Shown: piece by piece, positions 1 through 7,229 of the stretch | How the letters are laid out: each line of letters begins with the position of its first letter | Numbering within the stretch: position 1 is the stretch's first letter | Assembly: GCA_964569055.1 (NCBI GenBank) | Contig: CAZMSZ010000138.1 | Coordinates: forward strand, 1 to 17,424 | Length of the DNA: 17,424 nucleotides | Direction of reading: 5' to 3' | Source of the DNA: JAWLGW01 sp964569055 | GTDB lineage: Bacteria > Planctomycetota > J058 | The notes under the pieces: model-generated | What the model was told of the DNA's origin: nothing | Database searches by the model: none | The model's input: only the letters and a program-made list of their open reading frames with translations | Made by a program: the position numbers and the translations under genes

Positions 1-1553
1 GCGCCGAGCGGCCCCTCGCTGGGCGTGAACCTCAACGAGGTCTCCTACTACTCCTCGGAGTGGGTGTTCGTCGACGTGGTGAAGTCGTCCCGCATGGGGA
101 AGGCCGGCCGCTACGCCTGGGACCTCGTGAACCCCAACAACGTGGCCGCGCCGGCGCTCGACGCCGACGGCTACCCGATCGGGCTCGGGAGCGGGCAGTC
201 GGTCTGGACCCCCACCATGGTCGGGATCGACGGCCGCTACCCGGCCGGCACCTACACCGTCCTGTTCGAGGGTGAGGGCACCGTCGAGGTCGACTGGGAC
301 GCCGCGCGGACCAGCCGCTCGCACGACGGTAGCGGCACGGCGCGCTTCGAGGTCACGGTCACGCCCTCGAAGCAGGGGATCGTGATCCGGATCCTGCGCT
401 CGAGCAAGACGAACCACGTGCGCAACCTGCGCATGATCATGCCGGGGTTCGAGGCGACCTACGCCACGCAGCCGTTCCACCCCACGTTCCTGCAGAGCCT
501 CGCGCCGTTCTCGACGCTGCGCTTCACCGACTGGGGCGACGTCAACGGCTCGACCGTGGAGGACTGGGCCGACCGCAAGCGCCCGACCTCGCGCTCGCAG
601 CACCGCGGCGTGGCCTTCGAGTACATGGCGGACCTCGCCAACGCGCTCGACAAGGACGCCTGGGTCTCGATCCCGCACCGCGCGACCGACGACTTCGTCC
701 AGCGCACGGCCGCGCTGTTCGCGGACCGGCTGGAGGCCGGGCGCAAGCTGTACGTCGAGTACTCCAACGAGGTCTGGAACGCGGGCACCCTGCAGGGCGC
801 CGACGTGCGCGCCCGGGCCGCCGCCGAGGGGAAGCCCTGGCAGGAGGTCTACGCGCGGCGCTCGGCCGAGGTGTTCGCCCTGTTCGAGGCGGCGCTGGGG
901 CGTGAGCGGCTGGTGCGCGTGGTCGGCTCGAACGCGAGCGACCCCGCGGTCAGCCAGACCGTCACGGCCGCGCTGCCCGCCGGCGGGGCCGACGTGCTCG
1001 CGATCGCGCCGTTCTTCGGCCGCGCGCTCGGGAGCGAGGCCATGGCGAGCCAGGTCCGGCGCTGGAGCGTGAGCCAGGTGCTCGCGGCCTGCGAGGAGGA
1101 CCTCGCCGATCGGCGCGCCGAGGTGCGGCGGGCCCGGGACATCGCCGAGGCCGCCGGGCTGGGCCTGGTGGCCTACGCCGGCGGTCAGCACCTCGTCGGC
1201 GAGGGCTCGGCCTCGAGCGACGGCACCCTGACCAACCTGTTCATCGCCGCCAACCGCCACGACGGGATGGGCGCGCTGTATCGCGCCTACCTCGCCGACT
1301 GGGCGGCCGAGGACGGTGAGCTGTTCTGCGCCTTCAACTCGATCAAGACCTACGGCAAGAGCGGCAGCTGGGGTCTGTTGGAGTACCAGGACCAGAGCAG
1401 CACGCCCAAGTACGCGGCGGCGGTCGCGGTCGCGACCGAGTGGGCCAGCGCGGCGCCCGGCGACGGTGACGACGGGACCGGCGACGGCGGCGACGACGGC
1501 ACCGGCGACGACGGCACCGGCGACGGCGGCGACGACGGCACCGGCGACGGCGG
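1..1553 (+). CDS. Secreted glycoside hydrolase-like protein, module 1 (cut at both ends)
   Basis: The frame is already open at base 1, so the true N-terminus and signal peptide lie upstream; it runs into the N gap. Counting from base 1, residues 9-150 look like a beta-rich front part. Residues 160-480 look like a clan GH-A type barrel, with acid/base motif EYSNEVWN (Glu257, codon 769-771). The position expected to hold the nucleophile reads AYAGGQH (Ala393, codon 1177-1179), where the sister module has AYEGGQH. Proteins with this YSNEVWN/YEGGQHLVG pair are often labelled cellulose-binding or glycosidase-like proteins; the substrate is not known to me. A Gly/Asp/Thr linker follows residue 486. 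The sister module after the gap is about two-thirds identical by eye, so I infer one polypeptide. Family call fairly sure; catalytic competence of this module doubtful. Confidence 0.8.
1459..1553 (+). repeat. Gly/Asp/Thr linker of tandem 24- and 15-base units
   Basis: In frame, the units read GDGGDDGT (1480-1503 and 1519-1542), with a shorter GDDGT unit between them (1504-1518), and the array is cut by the N gap in the middle of a unit. Codons are almost all GGC, GAC and ACC, so DNA identity between units is near perfect. This suggests slippage or recombination and explains why assembly failed here. As protein it is an acidic, flexible inter-domain linker. Confidence 0.9.
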
Positions 1554-1653
1554 NNNNNNNNNNNNNNNNNNNNNNNNNNNNNNNNNNNNNNNNNNNNNNN
1601 NNNNNNNNNNNNNNNNNNNNNNNNNNNNNNNNNNNNNNNNNNNNNNNNNNNNN
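1554..1653. other. Assembly gap (100 N)
   Basis: Exactly 100 N bases, the usual placeholder for a gap of unknown size. Both sides encode Gly/Asp-rich linker: GG at the left edge and GGDGPPPPSS at the right edge. The two coding frames join only if the real gap is a multiple of three bases. The 100-base placeholder therefore creates an artificial frameshift. Confidence 0.97.
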
Positions 1654-1654
1654 C

Positions 1655-3130
1655 GGCGGCGACGGCCCGCCTCCGCCCTCCTCCATGGCCAAGCCCTCCA
1701 TGGCGATCAACCTCAACCACGTCTCCTACTTCTCGCCGGAGTGGGCCTTCGTGGACGTCATGAAGAGCTCGCGCATGGGCAAGCCGGGCAACCACCCGTG
1801 GGACGTGGCCGGCGGCGGCTCGCCCACCCTCGACGCCAACGGCTGGCCGATCGGCCTCGCCAGCGGTCAGTCGGTCTGGACCCCGACCCTGGTCGGCATG
1901 AACGGCCACTACCCCGGCGGGCTCTACACGGTCCTGTTCGAGGGTCAGGGCGAGGTCGAGCTCGACTGGGACGCGGACCGCACCCGCTACTCGCACGACG
2001 GGAACGGGACGGCGCGGTTCCAGGTGCGCGTGAACCCCTCGGACACGGGCGTCGTGATCCGGATCCTGCGCTCGAGCAAGAGCAACCACGTGCGCAACGT
2101 GCGCGTGATCATGCCCGGCTTCGAGAGCACCTACGCCACCCAGATCTTCCACCCGCTGTTCCTGCAGCGCCTGGCGCCGTTCTCGGCGCTCCGCTTCATG
2201 GACTGGGGCGACACCAACGAGTCGCCGATCCGGCGCTGGAGCCAGCGCAAGACGCCGGGCTACCGCTCGCAGCACCGCGGGGTGGCGTACGAGTACATGG
2301 CCGACCTCTGCAACCGGCTGAACAAGCACGCCTGGATCTGCATCCCGCACAAGGTCGACGACGACTACGTGCGGCGCACGGCGGAGCTGTTCAAGGCCCG
2401 GCTGAAGCCGGGGCTCAAGCTCATGGTCGAGTACTCCAACGAGGTCTGGAACACCGGCTTCGACCAGGCGCACGACGTGCGCAACTGGGCCAGCGCCGAC
2501 GGCATGAGCTGGCAGAAGTGGTACGCCCGCCGCTCGGTCGAGATCTTCAAGATCTTCGAGGACGTGTTCGGCGGCCGTGATCGGCTGGTCCGCGTGGTCG
2601 CCTCGCAGGCGGCCGGGACCTCGACCAGCCAGGCGATCGTGAACGCCGTCCCCGCGGGCGCGGCCGACGTGCTGGCGATCGCGCCCTACTTCGGCGGCAA
2701 GCTCGGCACCGAGGGCCAGGCCGGGACCACGCGCAGGATGAGCGTGAGCCAGGTGCTGGACGCCTGCCAGGCCGACCTGCCGCGGTGGCGCGACAAGACC
2801 CGCCAGACCCGGGCGATCGCCCGGGGCGCCGGGCTGGACCTGATCGCCTACGAGGGCGGCCAGCACCTCGTCGGCGTGGGCTCGGCCTCCAACGACACGC
2901 AGCTCAGGAACCTGTTCATCAGCGCCAACCGGCACAGCCGCATGGGCACGATCTACAGGGAGTACCTGCGCAACTGGGCGGCCGACGGCGGCGGCATGTT
3001 CGCGGTGTTCAACTACGCCAAGGGCTACGGCAAGAGCGGAAGCTGGGGAATCCTCGAGTTCCAGGACCAGCAGGACGCGCCGAAGTACGAGGCGGTGGTC
3101 GACATCGCCGAGGAGTGGAACGCGCGCTAA
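1655..3130 (+). CDS. Secreted glycoside hydrolase-like protein, module 2 (C-terminal, 5' end in gap)
   Basis: From the gap this frame reads GGDGPPPPSS, a proline-capped linker, then a full copy of the module seen before the gap, ending at TAA 3128-3130 right after the module. Counting from base 1655, acid/base candidate EYSNEVWN is Glu263 (codon 2441-2443) and nucleophile candidate AYEGGQH is Glu400 (codon 2852-2854), so both carboxylates of a clan GH-A style retaining enzyme are present. Two ATG codons (1685, 1700) lie just before the module. Neither is followed by a signal peptide, although this class of protein is normally exported, which argues against an independent gene start. A perfect-stem hairpin follows 30 bases after the stop. 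Best read as the C-terminal, catalytically intact half of one large exported enzyme. Confidence 0.85.
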   Translation, partial: GGDGPPPPSSMAKPSMAINLNHVSYFSPEWAFVDVMKSSRMGKPGNHPWDVAGGGSPTLDANGWPIGLASGQSVWTPTLVGMNGHYPGGLYTVLFEGQGEVELDWDADRTRYSHDGNGTARFQVRVNPSDTGVVIRILRSSKSNHVRNVRVIMPGFESTYATQIFHPLFLQRLAPFSALRFMDWGDTNESPIRRWSQRKTPGYRSQHRGVAYEYMADLCNRLNKHAWICIPHKVDDDYVRRTAELFKARLKPGLKLMVEYSNEVWNTGFDQAHDVRNWASADGMSWQKWYARRSVEIFKIFEDVFGGRDRLVRVVASQAAGTSTSQAIVNAVPAGAADVLAIAPYFGGKLGTEGQAGTTRRMSVSQVLDACQADLPRWRDKTRQTRAIARGAGLDLIAYEGGQHLVGVGSASNDTQLRNLFISANRHSRMGTIYREYLRNWAADGGGMFAVFNYAKGYGKSGSWGILEFQDQQDAPKYEAVVDIAEEWNAR

Positions 3131-3160
3131 CGCGAGCGCTCCAAGCCGAGTTGACCAAGC

Positions 3161-3195
3161 GCGCGGGCGCGGGCCGAAACGGTCCGCGCCCGCGC
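3161..3195 (+). terminator. Strong GC hairpin after the glycosidase gene
   Basis: GCGCGGGCGCGG (3161-3172) pairs perfectly with CCGCGCCCGCGC (3184-3195). The stem continues through a G-U pair and CCG/CGG to an AAA loop at 3177-3179, giving a 16-pair stem starting 30 bases after the stop codon. There is no T-tract downstream, so it may act as a terminator of the non-canonical high-GC type or as a 3' mRNA-protecting hairpin. Confidence 0.6.
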
Positions 3196-3227
3196 TGCTG
3201 GTTGGACCGCAGCACGGAGACGGGAAC

Positions 3228-3403
3228 GCCAAGGAGGAGCTGCCGCTCGAGCGACAGCTCCTTGGCGCCCTTGGCGCTCCGAGGAGGAATCGCGGCAGCG
3301 ACAGCTCTTCCTTGGCGCTCTTGGCGCTCTTAGCTGTCAATTCTCGCGCCAGGGAGCCGACCTCGTCGGCGACAGCTCTTCTTCGGCGGCGGTTCCTCGC
3401 GCC
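3228..3403. repeat. Cluster of GCGACAGCTC-CTTGGCG dispersed repeat copies
   Basis: Two close copies of GCGACAGCTC followed by CTTGGCG(C)nCTTGGCGCTC occur at 3251-3280 and 3298-3330. A degenerate third copy is at 3368-3403, and a short inverted copy (GCCAAGGAGGAGCTG) is at 3228-3242. AGCTGTC at 3332-3338 is the inverse of GACAGCT. Words of this kind, repeated CTTGGCG steps, recur in intergenic regions of planctomycete and myxobacterial-type genomes (general knowledge). No gene is visible here: the long open frames have no start signal and no recognisable protein. Confidence 0.65.
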
Positions 3404-3440
3404 CTCGCCAAGGCAACGACGCGTGGATCTGCGAGCCGAC

Positions 3441-3471
3441 CTCCGCGCCTCTGCGCCTCTGCGTTCCCTTC
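3441..3471. repeat. CGCAGAGGCGC-type dispersed repeat element
   Basis: On the minus strand it reads GAAGGGAACGCAGAGGCGCAG and onward, two head-to-tail 9-base steps (CGCAGAGG). This is the familiar intergenic element whose spurious translation gives NAEAQRR-like peptides in many large bacterial genomes. A direct repeat GAGCCGACCTC at 3354-3364 and 3433-3443 sits beside it. The rest of 3404-3525 shows nothing I can name. Confidence 0.55.
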
Positions 3472-3525
3472 TTGCTCGGGCAAGGAGTGGGCCGTCCGCG
3501 ACAGCCTCTCGAACGCGCGTCTGCC

Positions 3526-4320
3526 CTACGGCCCCTTCCGCCCGCGGCGCGCCAGGCGCGCGGCCTTGGCGCGCACGGCGCGCGCCAGGCGGCGGGCCTC
3601 CTCGTCGAGCGGGTGGGCGAGGTAGGCGCGCAGGAAGCGGAGCCGCTCGGCGCGGGTCGGCCAGGTCGCCGAGTAGTCGAGCGCGGCGAGGTCCTTGACC
3701 CGCCAGCGCCAGGGCGGGCCGCCGGGGCGGAAGCCCACGCGCTCGCAGTCGAGGAGGCCGAGCGGCTCTCCCGGGGCGTGGAACAGGTTGCAGAGGTAGA
3801 GGTCCTTGTGCCAGAACCCGGCCTCGTGCAGCCGGCGCGCGAGCGCGGCCACGTCCTCGATCCGGGCGCGACGCTCGGCCGGCGCAGCGGGCGCGGGGAG
3901 CGCGTCGAGCGGGGTGCCCGCGAGCGCGGCGAGGGCCACGAAGGAGCGACGGCGGAGGCCCTGGTCCTCCTGGCCGGCGGCGAGCGGCAGCGGGACGCGC
4001 AGGCCGGCGGCCGCGAGGGCGAGCAGGTTCTCGAGCTCGCGGGGACCCGAGAACACCGGCAGGTTCGCCTTGAGCGCGCCGCGCAGCCACACCTCGGGGC
4101 GCGCGAAGTCGTAGCGCTTCACGAACACCGCGCCGCGCTCGTCGCGCAGCCGGAGCAGGGCCTTGTAGCGACCGCGCCGCTCGGCGCCCTCGCGCGCGAA
4201 CACCCCCTCGAGCGTGCCGAGGCCGAGCGCCTCGAGGCGAGCGCGCGCGTCGGCCCGCGCGAGCACCCGCCCTGCGTCGATCGCCTCGTAGTCGCCCGGG
4301 CGCTGGCAGGCGGGTCGCAT
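3526..4320 (-). CDS. LPS core kinase, WaaP/InaA (Kdo/heptose kinase) family
   Basis: A 264-residue protein with a minimal eukaryotic-like kinase fold of the lipopolysaccharide kinase family, which phosphorylates sugars of the LPS inner core at the cytoplasmic face. Visible landmarks: ATP-site lysine in VFVKRY (Lys68), likely helix-C glutamates in PRELENLL (95, 97), catalytic loop HKDLYLCN (His171, Asp173, Asn178), and the metal-binding LLDCE (Asp191) in place of DFG. The C-terminus is rich in Arg/Lys. I chose the ATG at 4320. A GTG at 4389 would add a stretch antisense to the neighbour's start. A GTG at 4266, preceded by AGGGCGG, is a credible shorter start and would free a small intergenic space. 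It is divergent from a WaaG-like glycosyltransferase, as expected for an LPS-core locus. Family confident; exact sugar not determinable. Confidence 0.88.
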   Translation of the reverse strand: MRPACQRPGDYEAIDAGRVLARADARARLEALGLGTLEGVFAREGAERRGRYKALLRLRDERGAVFVKRYDFARPEVWLRGALKANLPVFSGPRELENLLALAAAGLRVPLPLAAGQEDQGLRRRSFVALAALAGTPLDALPAPAAPAERRARIEDVAALARRLHEAGFWHKDLYLCNLFHAPGEPLGLLDCERVGFRPGGPPWRWRVKDLAALDYSATWPTRAERLRFLRAYLAHPLDEEARRLARAVRAKAARLARRGRKGP

Positions 4321-5569
4321 GCCGCGAGAATGCCCGGCGAGGCGTCGAGGCGCCAGGGAGCGGACGACGAGCAGCACCGGGAACGGCACGAGCGGCGAGC
4401 GCCCCGAGGTCGCGCTGCTGGCCGAGGGGCTCGACCCCGCGCGCGGCGGCGCCGAGCGGGCGATCCGCGCGGTCGCCGAGGCGCTCGCCCGGCGCGGGGT
4501 CGCGGCCTGGGCCTACGCGCCGGCCGGGCGCGAGGGCCCGCCGCTCACCGCGCCCGCGCGCGTCGTAGGCGTGCCGCTCCCGGCGCTGCCGCGGGCGGCC
4601 GCGGCGCTGCTCCTGGCGCGACGGGCGGCCGCGGCGCTGCTCCTGGCGCGACGGCTCGCCGCCCGGGCGCGCGCCGACGGCGCCGCGCGGGTGGTCGCCT
4701 GCGGCAAGCTGCTCGGCGCCGACCTGTACTGGCCGCACGGGGGCGTGCACGCCGCCAGCCGCGCGGCGGCGCTCGTGGGCCGCGGCCCGCTGCCTCGCCT
4801 GGGGCGAGCGCTCCGCCCGGCGGAGTGGGCGTACGACGCCATCGACCGGGCCGCGTTCGGGGCGTGCCGGCGCGGCGCGGCGCGCGCAGCGGCGCTCTCG
4901 CAGCGGGTCCGCCGCGAGATCGCGCGTCGCCACGGCCTGGCGCCCGAGGCGGTGCTCGTGCTCCGCAACGGCGTCGCCGAGCGCTTCGCCCCGCCCGGCC
5001 GCGAGGCCCGCGAGGCCGCCCGCCGCGCGCTGACCCGCCGGATCGGCGCCCCGCCCGACGCGCCGGTGGCGCTGTTCTGCGCGCATGCCTTTCGGCTCAA
5101 GGGGCTCGACGCGGCGCTGGCTGCCGCGGCGCGCGTGCCCGGGCTCCACCTCGCGGTGGTCGGCGGCGGCGACCCGCGCCCGTTCCTGCCCGCGGCTGCC
5201 CGCCTGGGCCTCGCGGGGCGCCTGGCGTTCCTGGGCGCGGCCGCCGATCCGCTGCCGCTGTATCAGGGCGCGACGTGCCTCCTCCACCCCAGCCGCTACG
5301 ACCCCGGCTCGCTGGTGCTGCTCGAGGCGCTGGCCTGCGGCCTGCCCGCGGTCGCCTCGGCCGAGGACGGCTCGAGCGAGCTGGTCCGCGAGGGCGAGGG
5401 CGGGTTCGTGGTGGACGACCCGAGCGACGTGGCCGCGCTCGCCGATCGGCTCACCCGGCTGCTCGACCCGACGACGCGCGCCGCGCTCGCCCAGGGGGCC
5501 GCGGCGGCGCGCCGCACCTGGGACGAGGTGGCGGCCGAGCTGCTGGCCGCGGTCGAGCGGCGACCGTGA
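4319..5569 (+). CDS. Glycosyltransferase, GT-B fold, WaaG-like (GT4 family)
   Basis: A 416-residue GT-B enzyme that would transfer a sugar from a nucleotide donor onto an LPS-core or similar acceptor. N-terminal Rossmann half: ALLAEGLDPARGGAERA, with the GGAE loop at 43-46. C-terminal donor half: FCAHAFRLKGLDAAL near 253, VVGGG near 290, and HPSRYDPGSLVLLEALACG at 323-341. That last segment gives the family's E-x7-E signature as Asp328-x7-Glu336. The ATG at 4319 is the only ATG before the conserved core, but residues 1-28 look non-conserved, so the true start may be a later non-ATG codon. A 30-base perfect tandem duplication falls inside. The stop overlaps the next gene's GTG by four bases (GTGA), indicating translational coupling. 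Confidence 0.88.
   Translation: MPRECPARRRGARERTTSSTGNGTSGERPEVALLAEGLDPARGGAERAIRAVAEALARRGVAAWAYAPAGREGPPLTAPARVVGVPLPALPRAAAALLLARRAAAALLLARRLAARARADGAARVVACGKLLGADLYWPHGGVHAASRAAALVGRGPLPRLGRALRPAEWAYDAIDRAAFGACRRGAARAAALSQRVRREIARRHGLAPEAVLVLRNGVAERFAPPGREAREAARRALTRRIGAPPDAPVALFCAHAFRLKGLDAALAAAARVPGLHLAVVGGGDPRPFLPAAARLGLAGRLAFLGAAADPLPLYQGATCLLHPSRYDPGSLVLLEALACGLPAVASAEDGSSELVREGEGGFVVDDPSDVAALADRLTRLLDPTTRAALAQGAAAARRTWDEVAAELLAAVERRP
4592..4651 (+). repeat. Perfect 30-base tandem duplication inside the glycosyltransferase
   Basis: Bases 4592-4621 and 4622-4651 are identical. In frame they encode two copies of RAAAALLLAR (residues about 92-111), adding ten residues without shifting the frame. 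Zero divergence points to a recent slippage event or to a collapsed/expanded assembly repeat. Confidence 0.93.
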
Positions 5570-6615
5570 GCGCCCCGCTCCGGATCGCGTTCGTGACCCT
5601 CGACCGCGGCGCCGCCTCCGCCCGGGTGCGCGTGCTCGACCACCTCCCGGGGCTGGCCGCCGCGGGGATCGCGGGCGAGCTGCGCGAGCTCCCGCGCGGC
5701 TTCCTCGCGCGCCGCCGCGCCTGGCGCGACCTGGCCGGCCACGACGCGGTGGTGCTGCACCGCGTGCTGCTGGCCGAGCTCGACTTGGCCGCCCTGCGCC
5801 GCCGCGCGCGGGCGCTGGCGCTCGACCTCGACGACGCGATCGAGCTGCGGCCTCACCGCGCCCACCCTTCGCGCCGCCTGGCCCGCCGCCTGACGCTCGC
5901 GCTCGCCGCCTGCGACCTCGTGCTCGCCGGCAGCGCCCACCTCCGCGATCGCCTGCGCGGGCGGCACCCGCGCGTCCGCCTGCTCCCGCCGGCCTCGCCG
6001 CCCGCGCAGGCGACGCGCGACGCGCGGCCCGACGCGGCGCCCGTCCGTCTGGTCTGGACCGGCAGCCGCAGCACGCTCCCCTACCTCGAAGCGCTCGACG
6101 GGGTGCTGGCGGAGGTCGCGGCGGCCCGCCCCGGCCGAGTCGCGCTCGAGGTGCTGGCCGACGCCCCCCCTGCGCTGCCGACCTCGGCCGCGGCGGGGCT
6201 CGGGCTCGGGTTCACCCCCTGGAGCCTCGAGGCCGAGGAGCGCGCCCTCGCCCGAGCGGCGGTCGGGCTCTACCCGCTGTTCGACGACGCCTGGAGCGCC
6301 GGCAAGTGCGGCTACAAGCTGCGCCGCTACATGGCCCACGGCCTGCCCTCGGTCGCCTCTCCTCAGGGCGGCGGCCGCGAGGCGCTCGCCCCACCCGACG
6401 CCGAGCCGGCGGGCCTCCTGGCCGAGGGGCCCGCGCAGTGGCGCGAGGCGCTGCTCCGCCTGATCGACGAGCCGCCCCTCCGCCGCAGCCTCGGCCGCCG
6501 GGCGCTCGCGCTGGCGCTCGGCCGCGAGGCGCTCGGCGACCGCACCCGCACGCTGGCCCGGATCCTGCGCGAGCTGAGCGCGATCGGGCGGGCGAGGGTC
6601 GGCGCTCAGTCGTAG
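5566..6615 (+). CDS. Glycosyltransferase, GT-B fold, second of the pair
   Basis: A 349-residue protein starting at GTG 5566, which shares four bases with the previous stop. Features: N-terminal IAFVTLDRGAASARVRV, an AGSAHLRDRL helix start near 121, the mid-domain strand LVWTGSRSTLPYLEAL near 162, and the C-terminal signature YPLFDDAWSAGKCGYKLRRY with MAHGLPSVAS (236-265). Glycosyltransferases with this gKcgyKl-xqYma-GlPvvaS pattern build cell-surface polysaccharide or LPS. Coupling to the WaaG-like gene and divergence from the core kinase suggest all three decorate the same glycolipid. The 3' end overlaps the convergent lipoprotein gene by ten bases. No signal peptide, so cytoplasmic or peripheral membrane. 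Acceptor and donor sugars unknown. Confidence 0.85.
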   Translation: MSAPLRIAFVTLDRGAASARVRVLDHLPGLAAAGIAGELRELPRGFLARRRAWRDLAGHDAVVLHRVLLAELDLAALRRRARALALDLDDAIELRPHRAHPSRRLARRLTLALAACDLVLAGSAHLRDRLRGRHPRVRLLPPASPPAQATRDARPDAAPVRLVWTGSRSTLPYLEALDGVLAEVAAARPGRVALEVLADAPPALPTSAAAGLGLGFTPWSLEAEERALARAAVGLYPLFDDAWSAGKCGYKLRRYMAHGLPSVASPQGGGREALAPPDAEPAGLLAEGPAQWREALLRLIDEPPLRRSLGRRALALALGREALGDRTRTLARILRELSAIGRARVGAQS

Positions 6616-7169
6616 GTCAACACCACCAGCTCGCTGGTGTTGAAGTTGAACTCGCCCAGGTAGTCGAAGTCGATGTCCCCGTCCTCGCGGACGTGGACCT
6701 CCCAGCGGCCCGAGTCGATCAGCCAGTTGCGGGTCTGGCCCACGCTGACCTCGCCTATGTAGTCCCCGGCCACGTACACCTCGACCGCCTCGGGGCCGTT
6801 GTTGGTGACCCGCAGGTTCTCGCCGACGGTCGGGTCGTAGCTGAACGAGAGGTCGGTCGAGGAGAAGGAGTAGTCCCCCTGCCACTCGCGCACGCTGCTG
6901 CCGCTCTCGCGCAGCTCGAGCCGGCGGAAGCCGCTGCGGATCACGAACTCCTCGGTCGCGCCGGGCCCGACGTCGCCGATGCTCGCGCCGTCGACGTAGA
7001 GGTGGATCCGCTCGACGTGATGGTTGGTGACGATGAAGTTGGGGTCGTCGCCCGAGCCCGCGACCCGGCCGCTCGAGCTCTCGCTGCAGCCCTGGGCCCC
7101 GACCGCGAGCGCCGCGAGGAGGGCGGCGCTCGCGAGGCCGGACACGGCGCGGGTCGTCAGGGTCTTCAC
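6606..7169 (-). CDS. Predicted lipoprotein with two homologous beta-rich repeats
   Basis: A 187-residue protein with GTG start, and AGGAGGAGG (7176-7184 on the plus coordinates) as a strong ribosome-binding site. The N-terminus has a positively charged tip, an Ala/Leu hydrophobic stretch and VGAQGC, so lipidation at Cys28 is likely; the -3 residue is Ala, not the preferred Leu. A Ser/Gly spacer follows. Residues about 46-112 and 120-187 are internal repeats sharing VTN, YVxGxxIGxV, GxT, IxSG, RExG, G-x-F and a closing YD. Each unit looks like a small beta-sandwich of the PEGA-like or carbohydrate-binding type, but I do not recognise the family. Its stop lies inside the end of the convergent glycosyltransferase gene. 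Function unknown; envelope location inferred. Confidence 0.82.
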   Translation of the reverse strand: MKTLTTRAVSGLASAALLAALAVGAQGCSESSSGRVAGSGDDPNFIVTNHHVERIHLYVDGASIGDVGPGATEEFVIRSGFRRLELRESGSSVREWQGDYSFSSTDLSFSYDPTVGENLRVTNNGPEAVEVYVAGDYIGEVSVGQTRNWLIDSGRWEVHVREDGDIDFDYLGEFNFNTSELVVLTYD

Positions 7170-7229
7170 GGGTGACCTCCTCCTGAGCGCGCGCCCGGCA
7201 CCCTGCCCGTGGCGCTCCCCGGGGGCACG

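Noticed and set aside
1459..1553. RTX or dockerin-type calcium repeats in the linker
   Set aside because: The units lack the GGxGxDxUx nonapeptide or the dockerin DxDxDG loop-helix layout; Asp/Gly richness alone is not enough.
1685..1705. ATG codons after the gap as the start of a separate gene
   Set aside because: The sequence before them is Gly/Asp/Pro linker in the same frame and no signal peptide follows, so an internal position in one protein is more likely.
3131..3525. Possible genes in the intergenic region on either strand
   Set aside because: Translations consist of repeat-derived SAKSAKE- and AEAQRR-like sequence with no start signals.
4387..4389. GTG start adding 23 residues to the LPS kinase
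   Set aside because: The added residues are the antisense of the divergent transferase's start and no Shine-Dalgarno precedes the codon.
1343..5287. A 1314-codon open frame on the minus strand across the gap, glycosidase and transferase
   Set aside because: It is antisense to several convincing genes, crosses the N run, and has Arg/Ala/Pro-rich low-complexity translation typical of high-GC phase shadows.
3472..5565. Long plus-strand extension upstream of the second glycosyltransferase
   Set aside because: The frame is simply open through high GC content. Conserved GT-B sequence begins at GTG 5566, coupled to the previous stop.
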